The notes under the pieces are model-generated. The model ran no database searches. It worked only from the letters and a program-made list of their open reading frames with translations, and had not been told where the DNA came from. Positions 11,736 through 23,582 of a stretch of DNA of 64,000 nucleotides are shown here, in pieces; position 1 is the stretch's first letter, and each line of letters starts with the position of its first letter. Both the position numbers and the translations under genes were made by a program. The DNA is from Neckera pumila (taxonomy: Eukaryota > Streptophyta > Bryopsida > Hypnales > Neckeraceae), in contig OZ018413.1 in NCBI GenBank assembly GCA_963969595.1, positions 12,513,711 to 12,577,710 of the forward strand. Direction: 5' to 3'.

Positions 11736-12695
11736 AGCTCCTGAATTTTGTGCAACCCTAGAAACAAAACCTCGAACAAGACCTCAAAGCAAAGCCGATG
11801 TGCATAATATTCAAATGCGGTCCGTGTGAACACTACTATTTCGTGATATGATTTCCTTTCTGTATGGATGAATGAAGGATGAAAGATGGGTGAATGAAAT
11901 GAAGGATGGATGAATGAAAGAAGGATGAAACAGAAATGGAATCAGTGGAGGAATGGCGAAAGCCAGTGAAAATTTTTAGAGTGGATTTGGGGCCATGAAA
12001 TGGATGTCACCTTTTATATTTTTTTTTTTTTTTAAACATATGGCCTTCGAGGGCCGCAACTAGGACAACTCTAACATAGTCATGACAAACTATGGACCTA
12101 ATCTCCTTAGAAGGACAAACAACAGCTTCAGGCATCAGCACGAAGAGCCCCCATGCAAGCAATGTCAGCATGGGGAGTTGAACTAGAAATTTCATGGATT
12201 CCATTGGAAGTCCCTACTACTTGGCCATAAATTCAGGTAGTTTAAGGTCATTTTAGGTTGTATTCTATTCTTTACATTTACTACATTCTTAAGTTTCTTG
12301 TGTTTTCTAATTTTTTTAATTAGGAGGCATATTTTATAGTGTAGGAAGTACACTTTGAAGACCTTTCTAACAATACCGTACCTTTGTATTTTGTCCAAAT
12401 TTCTCTTTACAAATATGAATAGTAGATAGGAATATATCATTCCAAAAGTTCAACTATTTTCTACTCCAAAAAACACTTTAATACAGGGTAATATTTATGA
12501 CAATGATCTTCAAAATTAATATCATCCTTGGGTACTTCACTATACCTTGTAATCTATATATATGTGCATTGAAACATTTTATTTTGGGGTCTATTTAGCT
12601 ACTATTTTACAATAGATGCCCCTATTTTCCTTTCTACTTTTACTTTTTGTCCATTTTCCCACACCTTATGGTAGTTAAATTGAAATTTGAGTCAT
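11736..12695. other. TIM21 upstream region with GAATGAAGGATG-type low-complexity repeat
   Basis: The likely TIM21 promoter. 11,865-11,930 is an irregular array built from GGATGAAT/GAATGAAA words. A T16-type homopolymer lies near 12,019. The rest is AT-rich and unassigned. Confidence 0.55.
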
Positions 12696-13588
12696 TTAAC
12701 TCCTAAAGTCTCAAAGTCCCTATAGAGGTTCTTAGGATTTTGGATAGGCTTGTGTGATCTCAATTTTTGGCCGAATTTTTTTAAAATTTTGTTAAAGATA
12801 TGGAATTAGATTCTCTTTTTGGGATAATAATTTTTATTCCAATCGGTGCGCGGGAGAAAAGTTATCCTATTTAAAGCTGAAAAAGTAGCTCGAGAGGCAG
12901 CCCCCAAAAAATTACTAATTTTTTTTTTGTTAATTTTTTAATTTTTTCTCAAAGATTGTATTTTTGTCTATATTTAAAGCTTTAAATCATTTTATTTGGA
13001 CTAGTGATGAGAAAGTTATGGACAATTTTGTTTTGGGGGCAATCTAAGCATCTTTTCGAAAAGATAACTTATAGAATTCATTTTTGAATTCAATTTTTTA
13101 CAAAATTTCAAATTTTTTGTTAAATAGGGTTAAATTTGCTTACTATCTAGAGTAATCTTATTGCTAGGATTCTTATATTTCAATTCTACCTTAGAGCTAT
13201 TAACAATTTAGTTTTTCCTTCAATTTTGAACCTACTTCTATTTAACATTTTCTTAATGAGTGAAAATTAAATGTTTCTTATTGAATTTTTTTTCCTAGAT
13301 TCTCAGCTTAATTCTTCAACATTAAAAATTAGAAAATCAAGTTCACTAGTGTAAAAATCTTGTAAAGCAAGGTGCAAAAAAACTTGTTTTCCTTACTTCA
13401 AATGCAAATATCTTGCAATCTACAAAGTCAAAGTTTTAAAAAAAATTTCCCACACATTTTTTATACTAGTCTAATACAAGATCTTATGGTTGGATGTGCA
13501 ATTTTTTTTCTTAAGAGTCTTTTGTTCTTTGCAATAGAAATGGAAGTTTTGAGTGGTTTTTCGTGGAAAAAAGGACTTTAGGGGTTAA
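12696..13588 (-). mobile_element. piggyBac-like (TTAA) MITE, copy PB2
   Basis: TTAA at 12696-12699, then CTCCTAAAGT; right end GGACTTTAGGGG then TTAA at 13585-13588. 893 bp. Internal order is reversed relative to PB1: the 'ggtgcgcgggagaaaagttat' block is near the left, the 'atggaagttttgag' block near the right. Non-autonomous. Confidence 0.78.
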
Positions 13589-14014
13589 ACATGTCCATAT
13601 TGTAATTCTAAAAATTTTACACAATTTTAGGATTGATTAGTATAATATGTACACTCTAACTACTATTGAAAACAACCTACACAAAAAATACATATAGACA
13701 TCATATATCAAACAATTCATACAAATGAATTAATATGTGTACAATAAGAAAAAAAATACAAAATCCTGTAAGAAGTATTATATTGGCCAAGCTTGATTTA
13801 TGCAACGCGTCCTTGAAAAGGATCCACTAGTATATGAGTTGGAACAAACAAACAAATAACAATCCAAAATGAGACGGTGTTTATTAATTTGTCTATTTGC
13901 ATATAGAAGCTCCTCATACATGTTTTTGTCGTCCCTTTTAGATGACCCCTTAGGTAGATTTATGTACTATGAATCATTACTACGTACTATATAGTAGTTC
14001 TAATATAGTATGCT
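13589..14014. other. AT-rich intergenic stretch
   Basis: Nothing recognised. Confidence 0.4.
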
Positions 14015-14427
14015 TTAATCCTTTAAGGACCATGGTCAATTTGGGGGGCGGGCAACCCACTTTTGTCTCATAACTGGAAAATGGAAATTACAATACAATA
14101 GCGACTGTTTACAAAGATCTCACCGTATGGATGCATTGGGTGCATAGTGCATATTACAAACATGTGAATTTCCTGATAGAAATTGGATGCCCGGATCGAC
14201 TTTTGGCAATAATTGCCTTATTTGCAACCACCCATGTGTGAGTATTTTGAATCCCATTTCCACATGGTAGCACGGATTGGTGAAATTCCTAGCCCACTGG
14301 AACTAATTCTAAAATCCCTATATCCTTTGCCTTTGGTCCTTCCCCGAATTTTGCTCCAAATTCAGTCCACCAAGCAAAAAGTGCCCAAATCACCCACAAT
14401 ATAGTTGACCGGTCCTTAAAGGATTAA
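14015..14427. mobile_element. Short TTAA MITE, second family, 413 bp
   Basis: TTAA at both edges (14015-14018, 14424-14427). Termini TCCTTTAAGGACCATGGTCA and, inverted, TCCTTTAAGGACCGGTCAA. The interior is GC-richer than its surroundings and unlike PB1/PB2. No transposase. Confidence 0.7.
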
Positions 14428-15070
14428 AAAATTGATGCTATAGTAGTTTGAATATTTTTTTTAAATTATTAGCTACAACATTTAAAATGTACCCTATAAT
14501 AGGTCTCCTGTTCTTTCTAAAGTAATTGTTAGTGAAGTACCTGCAATATAACTATAAGTTTATTTTTATTTAAAATAAAAAGAATTATAAAAATTGTGAT
14601 ACTAAATTACAATCACATTAACTAAGAAGGTATTTGAGATCCAATATGTTTCTTTTAATGGTCTAATTTTTGTTCAAATTTAATTGATGAATATTTGTTT
14701 CTTACAAGTTTTGAATAGAGAAAACTAAAAAATGTAGTTGTTTTATGTTGATATATTTTGTATAGAGAAAGGATATTGTATATGTTTTTTACTTTTTCTT
14801 ATTAAAAATGCATAGAAATACTAAAAAAAGAATTGAAGATTCAAGAAACATTCAAATAATTTAGGCTCCAATAGAAAGATACATATTAGAGTATTAAGTA
14901 TGTTAATGTTGAATATTTCAAGATGAAGAAATGTTTAATACTTGATGTCATTCCATATTCAAAATCCATGACATATCCACAAGAGTTAAATAAAAGCATG
15001 ATTCAAAGAGTAGTAGATGTACCTTACATTTTGATATAATAAAAATGTACTAAATAAATGTTTGGACTTG
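14428..15070. other. AT-rich intergenic stretch
   Basis: No supportable feature. Confidence 0.4.
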
Positions 15071-15618
15071 TATAGAACCTCTAAGAATCTACATTAACCA
15101 TCTAAAGATATAGTAGCACCTCTAAGTCATTGATATTTCTTGAGGAATTTATTGCTCAAAAGTAATACAAATCTTTTTGAGGGAATATTTGAAAAAATAT
15201 TTCTCCTTTTACAATCATAGACAAAATCACAAATTTACTAGAAAATCTTCAAAGGTAATTGCTCTATATTTATGAATTACTACACATTTGAATGAATTAA
15301 TGATTCATCATCCATATTTTGTATGTTCTATTCATGTCTATGGATGTAAAGAACATTGTAAATCCAGCATTAAATTACATTAGAAAGTAGGACCACTTCA
15401 CAAATAAATTAGAAAATGGGACAAACCTACTGCTTATTGGCACCATTAATTTTCTTAATTTCCAATGTAATTGCAAATAGGAAAAAGCTCTTCACCTTGC
15501 AATTATGTGTGAGGACTTTCATCTATTTTGTTTCCGATGGATTGAAAGTACATTGTTTTCATCTACTTTGTTTCCATCTCTCTTATTTCTAATTTGTAAC
15601 AACTATATATTTGAGTTC

Positions 15619-17113
15619 TTATCCCTAAACATGCTTTTTTGAGAACATAGCATTTTTGGGTAGCTCACTACAAGCGGAGTTTTTACTTTTTTTCTTTGAA
15701 ATTTTCACACAACATTTTCCCAAGGAGTAGCTTTAACCCCTAAAGGGCCGGAGGGGTGTCCAGATTTCCAAAATTGTGAAGATCTATTATAAAATGCAAC
15801 TTAGAAGAATATTTCAATGATGACTCTCAAACAAAAGTGCTAAAATGCTACTTATAGACCACATCCACACGGTTAGATCAACCAAAATATATACCTATAT
15901 TTTTCAATAAAATTTGAAGCTAGAAATTGGAAATTCCTTCTAAAATCAATTGTAGATTGAAAATTTATGATTAAAATTTTTTTTTTCTATAAGTTCAAAA
16001 TATTGAGTTCTAATTATAGTGATTTTTGAAGATTTTTATTTGATTTTTTGATTTAAGTCATTTTTGAAGGGTCTTTTTTTGACTTGAAAAAGTTACTTTT
16101 TGAAGCTACACCTCCTAATACCTTTTGAATTATAGAATATTTGCAAAGCAAAATCTTCATAATTTGAACCGTATAAATGTGAAAAGAACTAATATAAGAA
16201 TCTTCTAACAAATTTGATGGATGAAAAAATGCATTTTGGTGAGTTTAGGATGTGTTTCCGTTCATTCATTGTTCAAAATCTGCACTTATGGTCCTTTAGG
16301 GGTTAAGGCCCAATAATTTTCATAACTTTTGACTGCATGATTAAAAAGTTATTGTATGATATGTGATTTTCAATGGTCAACGAGCAGCTCAAATTAATTT
16401 GAAAAAATCACATTTTAAAAAAGTTAAAAATTTGAAATTGGTTTTCTAAATTTATATACACATGGAAAGCTTTGAATCATTCCATTTTTATTAATGAGAT
16501 GAAAATTATGAGGAGTTCTAGTTTGCGGGTAGTAATGGAATCTCTACTCTAAAATAAACGTTGAAGTTCTTTATTTAACTCAATTTTCAATATTTTTGAA
16601 AAAAATAAAAACATTGGGTGTAGATTGTTTATGACAACATTACAACCATTGGAATTGGCATTTTTCAATTCTATAATTAAATTTTTAACAATTTAATGTT
16701 TTGAATCATTTTCTACTTCTTTCTACTTACTATTTTTCTCCTATATATTGTACAATTCCAAATGATCTAAAAATTTCCAAGCATGTAGCCAACTTGACTT
16801 CAAAAATGAATCCAAAGAGTAACCACCATTTTGAACATTTTTTTATAAAAATGTGACCTTGTGAAGTGTAGATGCCCGATTTTTTGCAGGAACAAAAAAA
16901 GTTTTTTTCTCAATTGAAACACTAATATCTTGCAATCTGCACGGTGGAAAATTCTGAAATTTTTTCCACATCTTCTCAAACCAGCGCACTACAAGATCTT
17001 ATGGTTATATATATCCAAAAATGTTTTTTTTCCTAAAATTTGGTACTTATATTAGAAATGGTAGTTTTGGAGCATTTTTGGTAAAAACGTAGTCAAAAAA
17101 CTTTAGGGGGTAA
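15619..17113 (-). mobile_element. piggyBac-like element PB5 (old, hosting PB4)
   Basis: Degenerate left end TTAT-CCCTAAACATG and right end CTTTAGGGG-GTAA. The paralogous copy at 58363-59297 keeps a clean left end. The interior belongs to the same subfamily as PB6. Its continuity is broken by PB4. Confidence 0.65.
15733..16306. mobile_element. piggyBac-like (TTAA) MITE, copy PB4, 574 bp, with local empty site
   Basis: TTAA at 15733-15736 and 16303-16306; ends CCCCTAAAGGGCCGG and TATGGTCCTTTAGGGG. Outer flanks 'aaggagtagct' and 'ggcccaataattttc' are contiguous across one TTAA at 58486-58489 in the duplicated copy. That proves the insertion point and the 4-bp duplication. Confidence 0.9.
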
Positions 17114-17530
17114 TTGCGTGAATAGCCCAATTTCTATTATACATCTTCTAGATTTAAACTTTCTTGTTTGTAGATTCTTTGTAATGGTTTAGTCATCTTT
17201 TTCCATCTTTTTCCACTGCTCTTGCGTTTGTTGGTAGCTTGCCAATTTCACAATCTATTATTTGATATTAAAGAGATGCAGCAAATGTAATCCTAAATTT
17301 GCCCAAAACTAAATTTTGTTGATTCCAATAAAGGCACACTACAATGTAAAATTAACTTTGAATTTTGTGGGAGAAAAAATATTTCCAGAAAGGGTTTGTA
17401 GAGATAATAGAGATTGTGGAATTGTACCTACAACTATTAGAGATTTTGGTGTCTTAGAATATTTTGAGATTCTTAAATTTGTACAATCTAACATTCTTCC
17501 GATCTTGCTAGACAAATTCTATTTACTCAA

Positions 17531-18637
17531 TAATTAGATGTTAAACCGTAAAGGAAATACTCAGTAATTATGATTCATACTATTATTGAGGGGGCTTTGA
17601 TAATAGGACAATTGATGGTTGTAATGGCTAGTTTGTCATGAGCTTATTGTTTTGTAAATGATCAGCTAATTACTTAAATCATCACTCAAGGTTGGTATGG
17701 AAGTTTTGACTGACTTGGTGCCATGTTTGTTCCAAGTTTGTCAGTCCAATGTCTATATAGGTGTTGGCAATCTCATTCTTTCATTAACTATTTTTTGTAA
17801 ATGTGATGTAGCAGATGTAGATTAGAAAGAGGATGCAATCAGATTTTGTTGAGTCTTTCCATACATCTTTTCAAGATTAAGGTTTTGAATGAGTGAGAAT
17901 AAATTTTTTACTTTTGTTCTTGGCACTAGAAGAAAATGAAGTTTTTTTGACTACAAGAACAATTGCTTTTTTAGTTGAATGGGACATGTGCAACTGGTGA
18001 AAATTTGGGGACTCACAGTTGTTGTGGACAAGGTTTTCTTGGAAATGTAGCTGCAAAGAATAATGGGAGTGTTTCTCATCTAACAGAGTGACAACCTATA
18101 TAGTTGGAACTTTGTCAACGTACTCTTCTTACATGGTTGCCATTGTGGCATTCACTGTCATGTGAGGTTGGCCACTTGCTTGCGACTCTTTTGTTTTTTT
18201 GAAAATGTATAGTTTATAAATATTTAGAATCTTCATTTTCAAAGAATATTGACAATGCACAAGATTACAAAATGTACTAATCATAATTATGCTTGTATCT
18301 TCATTATCAAATAAAAATTTGTACATTTGAAGGATTTTATATTTCTAGTCAAATGAAGGACTAAATTTAATTCTATTTGAAAAAATCTAACTCTAGGAAG
18401 ACCTCCAATTGTATATAAAGCTTCAAATCTATGAAATTCTAAATTTCTAAACCTTGAATTGTCAAAGATCCTAAATTCCCTAACCTAAATCTCTTACACC
18501 TCAACAAAGAAAATTTAAATAATTCTAAATCACACAACAAAAAAAACTTAGTCCATATCAAACAATTTAGATTAAGAGTATACTTTTAAGGATAAAGAAT
18601 ACTTAAACAATGTTTTTAAAATGAAAACAATGTACTA
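17531..18637. other. Intergenic stretch
   Basis: No coding, RNA or element ends that I can support. Confidence 0.4.
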
Positions 18638-18694
18638 GGTCATTGCAAGAAATACTTGCAATTTTTGTCTCAAAACGGCCTATTCCAATGTGTA

Positions 18695-18895
18695 TAGTAG
18701 AACCTTTTTAAAGTAATAGGGCCAAGACTGCTTGCAAATATTACAGTAGGGAGGTTTATTGAATTAGAGAGGGTCTGCGTATTCAAAAATTTGCACACAT
18801 GAAGCTGTCAAAGTTGTACAGTTGAGACTGCCGGGCATTATTATATTAGAGAGGTTTATTGGCTTACAAAGTATCAACTTAGAGAGGTTCTACTG
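18695..18895. mobile_element. Emigrant/pogo-like MITE, TA flanked, 201 bp
   Basis: Left TAGTAGAACCTTTTTAAAGT and right (inverted) CAGTAGAACCTCTCTAAGTT, each next to TA (18693-18694, 18896-18897). The plant Emigrant (Lemi1, pogo-type) family has termini of this form (CAGTAAAACCTCTATAAATT). It is absent from the matching place in copy 3, so it is a later insertion. Confidence 0.65.
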
Positions 18896-19346
18896 TACTA
18901 TGGCTTTTGGAATAATTCTTTTTTAAATGAAATAAAATGTATAAATTTTGTGAAGTATTCAAAATAGAAAGTTTAAAAAAGATTCAGGCCTAAAAAAATT
19001 TATTCCTAAAAGTTATGTACAAAAAAAGAGCAATGAAAAATACCATGAAAATAGATACTTTGATGTTTGATTTTAGAAAATAGGAAAAAAAATCAAGAAA
19101 AATAAAATAAAATTGAACATTTTTTCTATTTTGAAGGTGCTCCTTTTCAACCATTTGCATCTTTGGAAAAAAAATTGCGTTCTCTATACTTGCACAAAGG
19201 TAGTGCACTTTGAACACGTATGGAAGGTAGACAATTTATTATTTTTTGAAATCTCTTCGTGGATTTGTGTAACTTTAGTAGAAGTCCTTGTATCCTAATG
19301 TTGACCTTTGAATTTTCTATATTTGGGTCAAAAATAGTACTACCTT

Positions 19347-19369
19347 CCCCCCCCCCCCCCCCCCCCCCC
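19347..19369 (+). repeat. Poly-C run of 23
   Basis: Uninterrupted run of 23 C inside the copy 2 element. The corresponding site in copy 1 has a 9-G run on the opposite strand (around 7450). Confidence 0.9.
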
Positions 19370-19591
19370 TCCCAAATGGCAAAAATAAACAACCATTTGG
19401 GGGTTGTTTAGAGGTACTAAACTAATTGGAAAAAATTTAAAAAAAATACTCAATCATGTCTACAACTACTACATGTATTTTAATTTTAAATTTCATATAA
19501 TACTGATATATGATACAAAAGTTATGAGCAAAAATCCACCCATTCAAGCCAAGGGGACGTAAAAAATGACAAGTGTTTCTTGCAATCACCC

Positions 19592-20100
19592 ACTATCGCA
19601 ACATAAAATAAACTAACCTACGACTTTTTTTCATAGTACTTCACCAAAATCCTAACTTGTGTCTTTGGAATTGTTTTTTTGAAACTGCAAAACCTACTCA
19701 ATTACATCATCATCATGTATTCATTTGCCATCTAAAGCTTCTTAAGTTTTTGCCTATATTCAAAACAAAAACTTAGAATGAAATAAAAATGATTATTGTA
19801 TTATCAGTGAACTCTTTTCTTCAAAGCTCAACGAGCAAAAGCACATGACTTTGGATTTGGAAGTTGGAAACAAAAGCAAATAAGAAGAACATGCACCCAC
19901 ACCAACACATTGTTAATAAATTTTCATATATATTGTAAGAAAAAAAGTCTATTCCAAATTTTCATAAAATGTACCATGATTCAATTCAAACCACTCTAAG
20001 CATTCAAACTTCCAAAGATCTTACCACTAAGCACCATCCCTATTCATGCATCTTGGCTCATACGCTTTGCTGCAACACATAGAGAACAAAAAAAGAGCAG
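19592..20100. other. Intergenic stretch
   Basis: Nothing recognised. Confidence 0.4.
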
Positions 20101-20389
20101 CATTAGAAAATTTCAGCCCTCGAAGGGGTCGCAAGTTTTGCACCCCTGCGGTGCAATTATGGAAAATAAATAAATAAATATATTAATTATTATTTCTAAA
20201 AATTTGGGTGCTGATATGGCACTATTAGTGTCACATCAGCACCACATCAATTTTTTTTTTAATCTTTTCTTTTTCAAAAAAAATGTTTTTTTAAGAAAAA
20301 ATAGTTTTTCATTTTTTCTGTAATTGCACCGCGGGGTGCCAAAAATCAAACCATGGCAACTTCTTTGAGGCCTCAGATTTTCCCTAATG
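20101..20389. mobile_element. MITE with CATTAGGAAAAATTTCAG ends, copy 1
   Basis: CATTAGAAAATTTCAGCCCTC at the left is mirrored by a right end whose complement reads CATTAGGGAAAATCTGAGG. A second inner inverted pair, GCACCCCTGCGGTGCAATTA and TAATTGCACCGCGGGGTGC, flanks an AT-rich core. A sibling lies at 24123-24460. No clear target duplication. Confidence 0.6.
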
Positions 20390-21375
20390 CACATGAAAAG
20401 AAAGAAATTGTTAAAAGCTTCAATGAAACCCTAATAGTAAAGCTTGCGGTACATGAAATATATTAAAAGCTTTACTGAAAACCTAACAATGAAGCTTGCG
20501 GCAATCTCATAATGGCATGGGAAACCCTAATAAAAAATTTCATTAGACTTTACAAATCTAGGAAATATGATCATTTTATGAAAAGGTAAATCTTGTTGCG
20601 GCAATCAAATGGTTTTCCACAGCATTTTGACTAGAGAACAACAATCATTTTACAATTGCAGTCATTTCCTAGTTGAATTTAGCTTTTGTGCAATTGCAAT
20701 TGTTTCCTAGTTGAATTCAACTTCTGTGCAAGTGTAGTTGCAGTCATTTTCTAGTTGAATGTAGTGTTTTTGTGACTACAAATTGACACAATTGTGATGA
20801 ATAGAGATGGAGAATAGCTCACATTGATCGTGAATTTGAACTTTGTTACACTTCCATAATTCTACACTTCATTCTACAACTACTTTGCAACTAAAACAAT
20901 ATATAGGTATGATTTGGTGCTAATAATGAGGGCTGCAGTTGCAAGACAATTGCATAGGACACTTGGTTGTTGTTTAACAATTTGTGGCAGATACATTTTT
21001 TCTTCTAGTGTGAGTTGCAATTTCTTTTCTTTGAAGATTACCACACTATGTGCTTTCTTCAACAATTAGCAACAGTACGAGAGTCTCTGTCCCTTTAGTA
21101 TTAGTTTCCTTTTTCACTAAGGTAGCTGCTTAAACTTCCTCAATATATCTTTTGTGGATGCAAAGCCTCCTTCCATTCGGTCTAGAGCCAACAAATGAAA
21201 AGAAATAAACAAATAATTGACCTACAAAGCAAACTATTGTAACTTATAGACTTGCCCCTAATCATTAATATAGATGGCCGGATGGTCTAAATAAGGCATG
21301 TAACGGGTTAATTGGTGATGGTGTCATTTTCTCTAGTCTTGCTCTTTGTTTCTGCTTACATGGCAAATTTCATTA
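20390..21375. other. Intergenic stretch with a small tandem repeat
   Basis: 20,652-20,766 holds about three diverged copies of a roughly 38-bp unit ('attgca...tcctagttgaatt...tgtgca'). Otherwise no feature. Confidence 0.5.
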
Positions 21376-22654
21376 GAGCAACACCACCCGGCTTGCAAAA
21401 TGCAAGCCAGGTTGCAAGCTTGGCAATCCATTTTGCAAGCCGGGGAAGAAGGGTCGCCCCACCCATGGTCTCTTAAGAGGCCGTCGCCATCCAATGAGCT
21501 ATGTCCACATTCACGGATCATGTCCTTGCTTTTTGGGAAAGTGGAAAAAGCGCTTGTCTCATGCGGTTTGCAAGCTACCCTTTGGCTTGCAAAAGAGCCC
21601 GGTTTTGCAAGCCACCGAAGGCTTTTGGCTTGGCCTCTTAACCCCTAAAGTTTCATGACTATATAATCACCAAAAACGCTCCAAAACTGCCATTTCTAAT
21701 ACAACTACAAAATTTTTGGAAAAAAACAATTTTTGACACATGTAACCATAGGATCTTGTAATATGATATTTTGAAAACATGTGGTAAACATTTCAGAAAA
21801 TTCCACCGTGTGGATCATAAGATATAAGCATTCAAAGTCTTGAAAACCATTTTTTCAATCCTGCGAAAAACCGGGCAGCTGCACTTTGCAAGCTCACTTT
21901 TCAATGAAAAAATGCCGGTAAAGGTGGTGCTTCTTTGAATTCAGTTTCCTAAACAAGTTGTCTATATGCATGAAAAATTTCACATCATTTGGAATTGTAC
22001 AACATATAGGAAAAAAATAGTAAGTAGAAAGAAGTAGAAAATGACTCAAAATACTAAATTGTTAAAAATTTAATCATGGAATTTAAAAACGCCAATCCCA
22101 ACGGTTGTAATGTTGTAATAATCAATCTACATTCTAGGATTTTATTTTTTTCCAAAAATATTGAAAATTGAGTTAAATAAACGACTCTAAAGTTTTTTTT
22201 GAGTAGAGAATCATAATTGTCCGCAAACCAAAAACCCTCATAACTTTTGACTCATTGATTGAAATGGAGTGACTCAAAGCTTTTTAAGTATATATAAATG
22301 TAGAGAACCAATTTCAAAAAAAATTCCGGAAAAAACGATTTTTTCTGATCTGCCCAAACTGCCCGGTTACAAAAAAAAGTAACATATCAGGTCACAACTT
22401 TTGACTTGTATTTTGAAATGTCATGAAACTTGGTACACATGAAGATATTCCTCGCCCCCACCTTCTATTAAAATTTCAGCCTCAAATATGGATATCTCTA
22501 GTCACACGTACCTACCCAAAATTTCTATACGGCCAAAAAACGCATGTTGGTCCTTTAGGGGTTAACAAGTTCATCCATTATGCAAGACAAGTGGGGCAAT
22601 TTTGCAAGCCGGTGGCTACAAGTCATCCAATATGCAAGGTGGGTGGGGATGCTC
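21376..22654. mobile_element. Harbinger/Tourist-like MITE, TTA target duplication, split by PB6
   Basis: Left end GAGCAACACCACCCGGCTTG, right end whose complement reads GAGCATCCCCACCCACCTTG. Flanked by TTA (21373-21375 and 22655-22657), the target type of PIF/Harbinger. Many 'gcaagcc' words inside. After removing PB6 the element is about 350 bp. Confidence 0.65.
21638..22565 (+). mobile_element. piggyBac-like (TTAA) MITE, copy PB6, 928 bp
   Basis: TTAA at 21638-21641 and 22562-22565; ends CCCCTAAAGTTTCATG and TTGGTCCTTTAGGGG. Lies inside the Harbinger-like MITE. Same subfamily as PB5, PB15 and PB16 (shared 'ctccaaaactgccatttcta' and 'ggtacacatgaagata'-like blocks). Confidence 0.82.
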
Positions 22655-23582
22655 TTAACCCCTAAAGTCCCATTGTCCCCTCGGGGGACAAATCAGATTT
22701 CAGGCAGGTACCTACAGGCTCAATTTTTAGTGAAACTTTTTGAAACTTTTCCATAAGATAGAAAAATTGATTAGCTTCGTGGGAATATAATTTTTATTTC
22801 AATTGGTGCCCGGGAGCAAAAGTTATACAAAAAAGCCTCAAACTGAACTCGGCGGGCAGCACAATTTTTTTTGCAAAAAGTCAAAATAAATTTTAATTTT
22901 TTTTTCTCTGAAACTTTATATTTTTGTTTACATGTGAAGCTCTGATTCATTTTATTTGGACTGATAATGAGCAAGTTATGGACAATCTTGTTTTTCGGGC
23001 AATCTAAGCATCTTTTTGAAAAAATAACTTGTAAGATTCATTTCTGAATGCAATTTTCAAAATTTTTTACAATTCTTTTTTGAGAATGTTGTGTTTGCTT
23101 GCTAAAACAATCTCACCATTGGGATTATTGTATTTCAATCCCATCTAAGAGCTATTAACGATTTAGTTTTTTAAAGAATCTTGGACCTACTTCTACTTAA
23201 CAATTTTTTGAAGAATGAAAATCAAGTGTTTTTTTTTTAAATTTTTTTGGTAGACTTTCAACGTACATCTTCAACAAAAAAAAAATTTAATTCAAAGTCT
23301 ATAGTGCAAAAAATTTCCACAAATGGCGGTCAAAGTCATCTGAAATTGTAGGTCAGTGTTCCAAAAAACTTTCTTTTTCAACTTTGAATGCTAATATCTT
23401 CCAATCTATACGGTCAAACTTCATGAAATTTTTACCACATGATCTTTGACAAGTGAAGTACAAGATCCTACGGTTAGATTCTAAAAAAAGTTTTTATTTT
23501 TGTGTTCTTGGATGAACGCAGCCAAAATGGCAGTTTTGAGTGATTTTTGACAGAAAAATGACCTCGGGACTTTAGGGGTTAA
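22655..23582 (-). mobile_element. piggyBac-like (TTAA) MITE, copy PB7, 928 bp
   Basis: TTAA at 22655-22658 and 23579-23582; ends CCCCTAAAGTCCCATTGTCC and GGGACTTTAGGGG. Its left TTAA coincides with the TTA duplication of the neighbouring Harbinger-like MITE, so that duplication supplied the target. The interior matches PB2 and PB10. Confidence 0.82.

Larger units (their letters stand above)
15071..17530. repeat. Segmental duplication, copy 1
   Basis: From 'tatagaacctctaagaatct' (15071) to 'aattctatttactc' (about 17,530) this is collinear with about 57,816-59,660, with scattered substitutions. It includes an old TTAA element (15619-17113). A younger TTAA element (15733-16306) is present only in this copy. 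Confidence 0.85.
18638..19591. mobile_element. TTGCAAGAAACACTTG-ended DNA element, copy 2
   Basis: Left GGTCATTGCAAGAAATACTT, right CAAGTGTTTCTTGCAATCACC (inverted). Collinear with copy 3 at about 39,686-40,400 except for a 201-bp Emigrant-like insert and a 23-nt C run at 19347-19369. No transposase. Confidence 0.7.

Noticed and set aside
11512..11829. Plus-strand frame with an Asp/Glu run opposite TIM21 exon 1
   Set aside because: It is the complement of the poly-Ser coding tract. The minus strand has a conserved protein and valid splice sites.
19347..19369. C23 run as an i-motif/G-quadruplex regulator
   Set aside because: It lies inside a transposon relic far from any gene. Simple slippage explains it.
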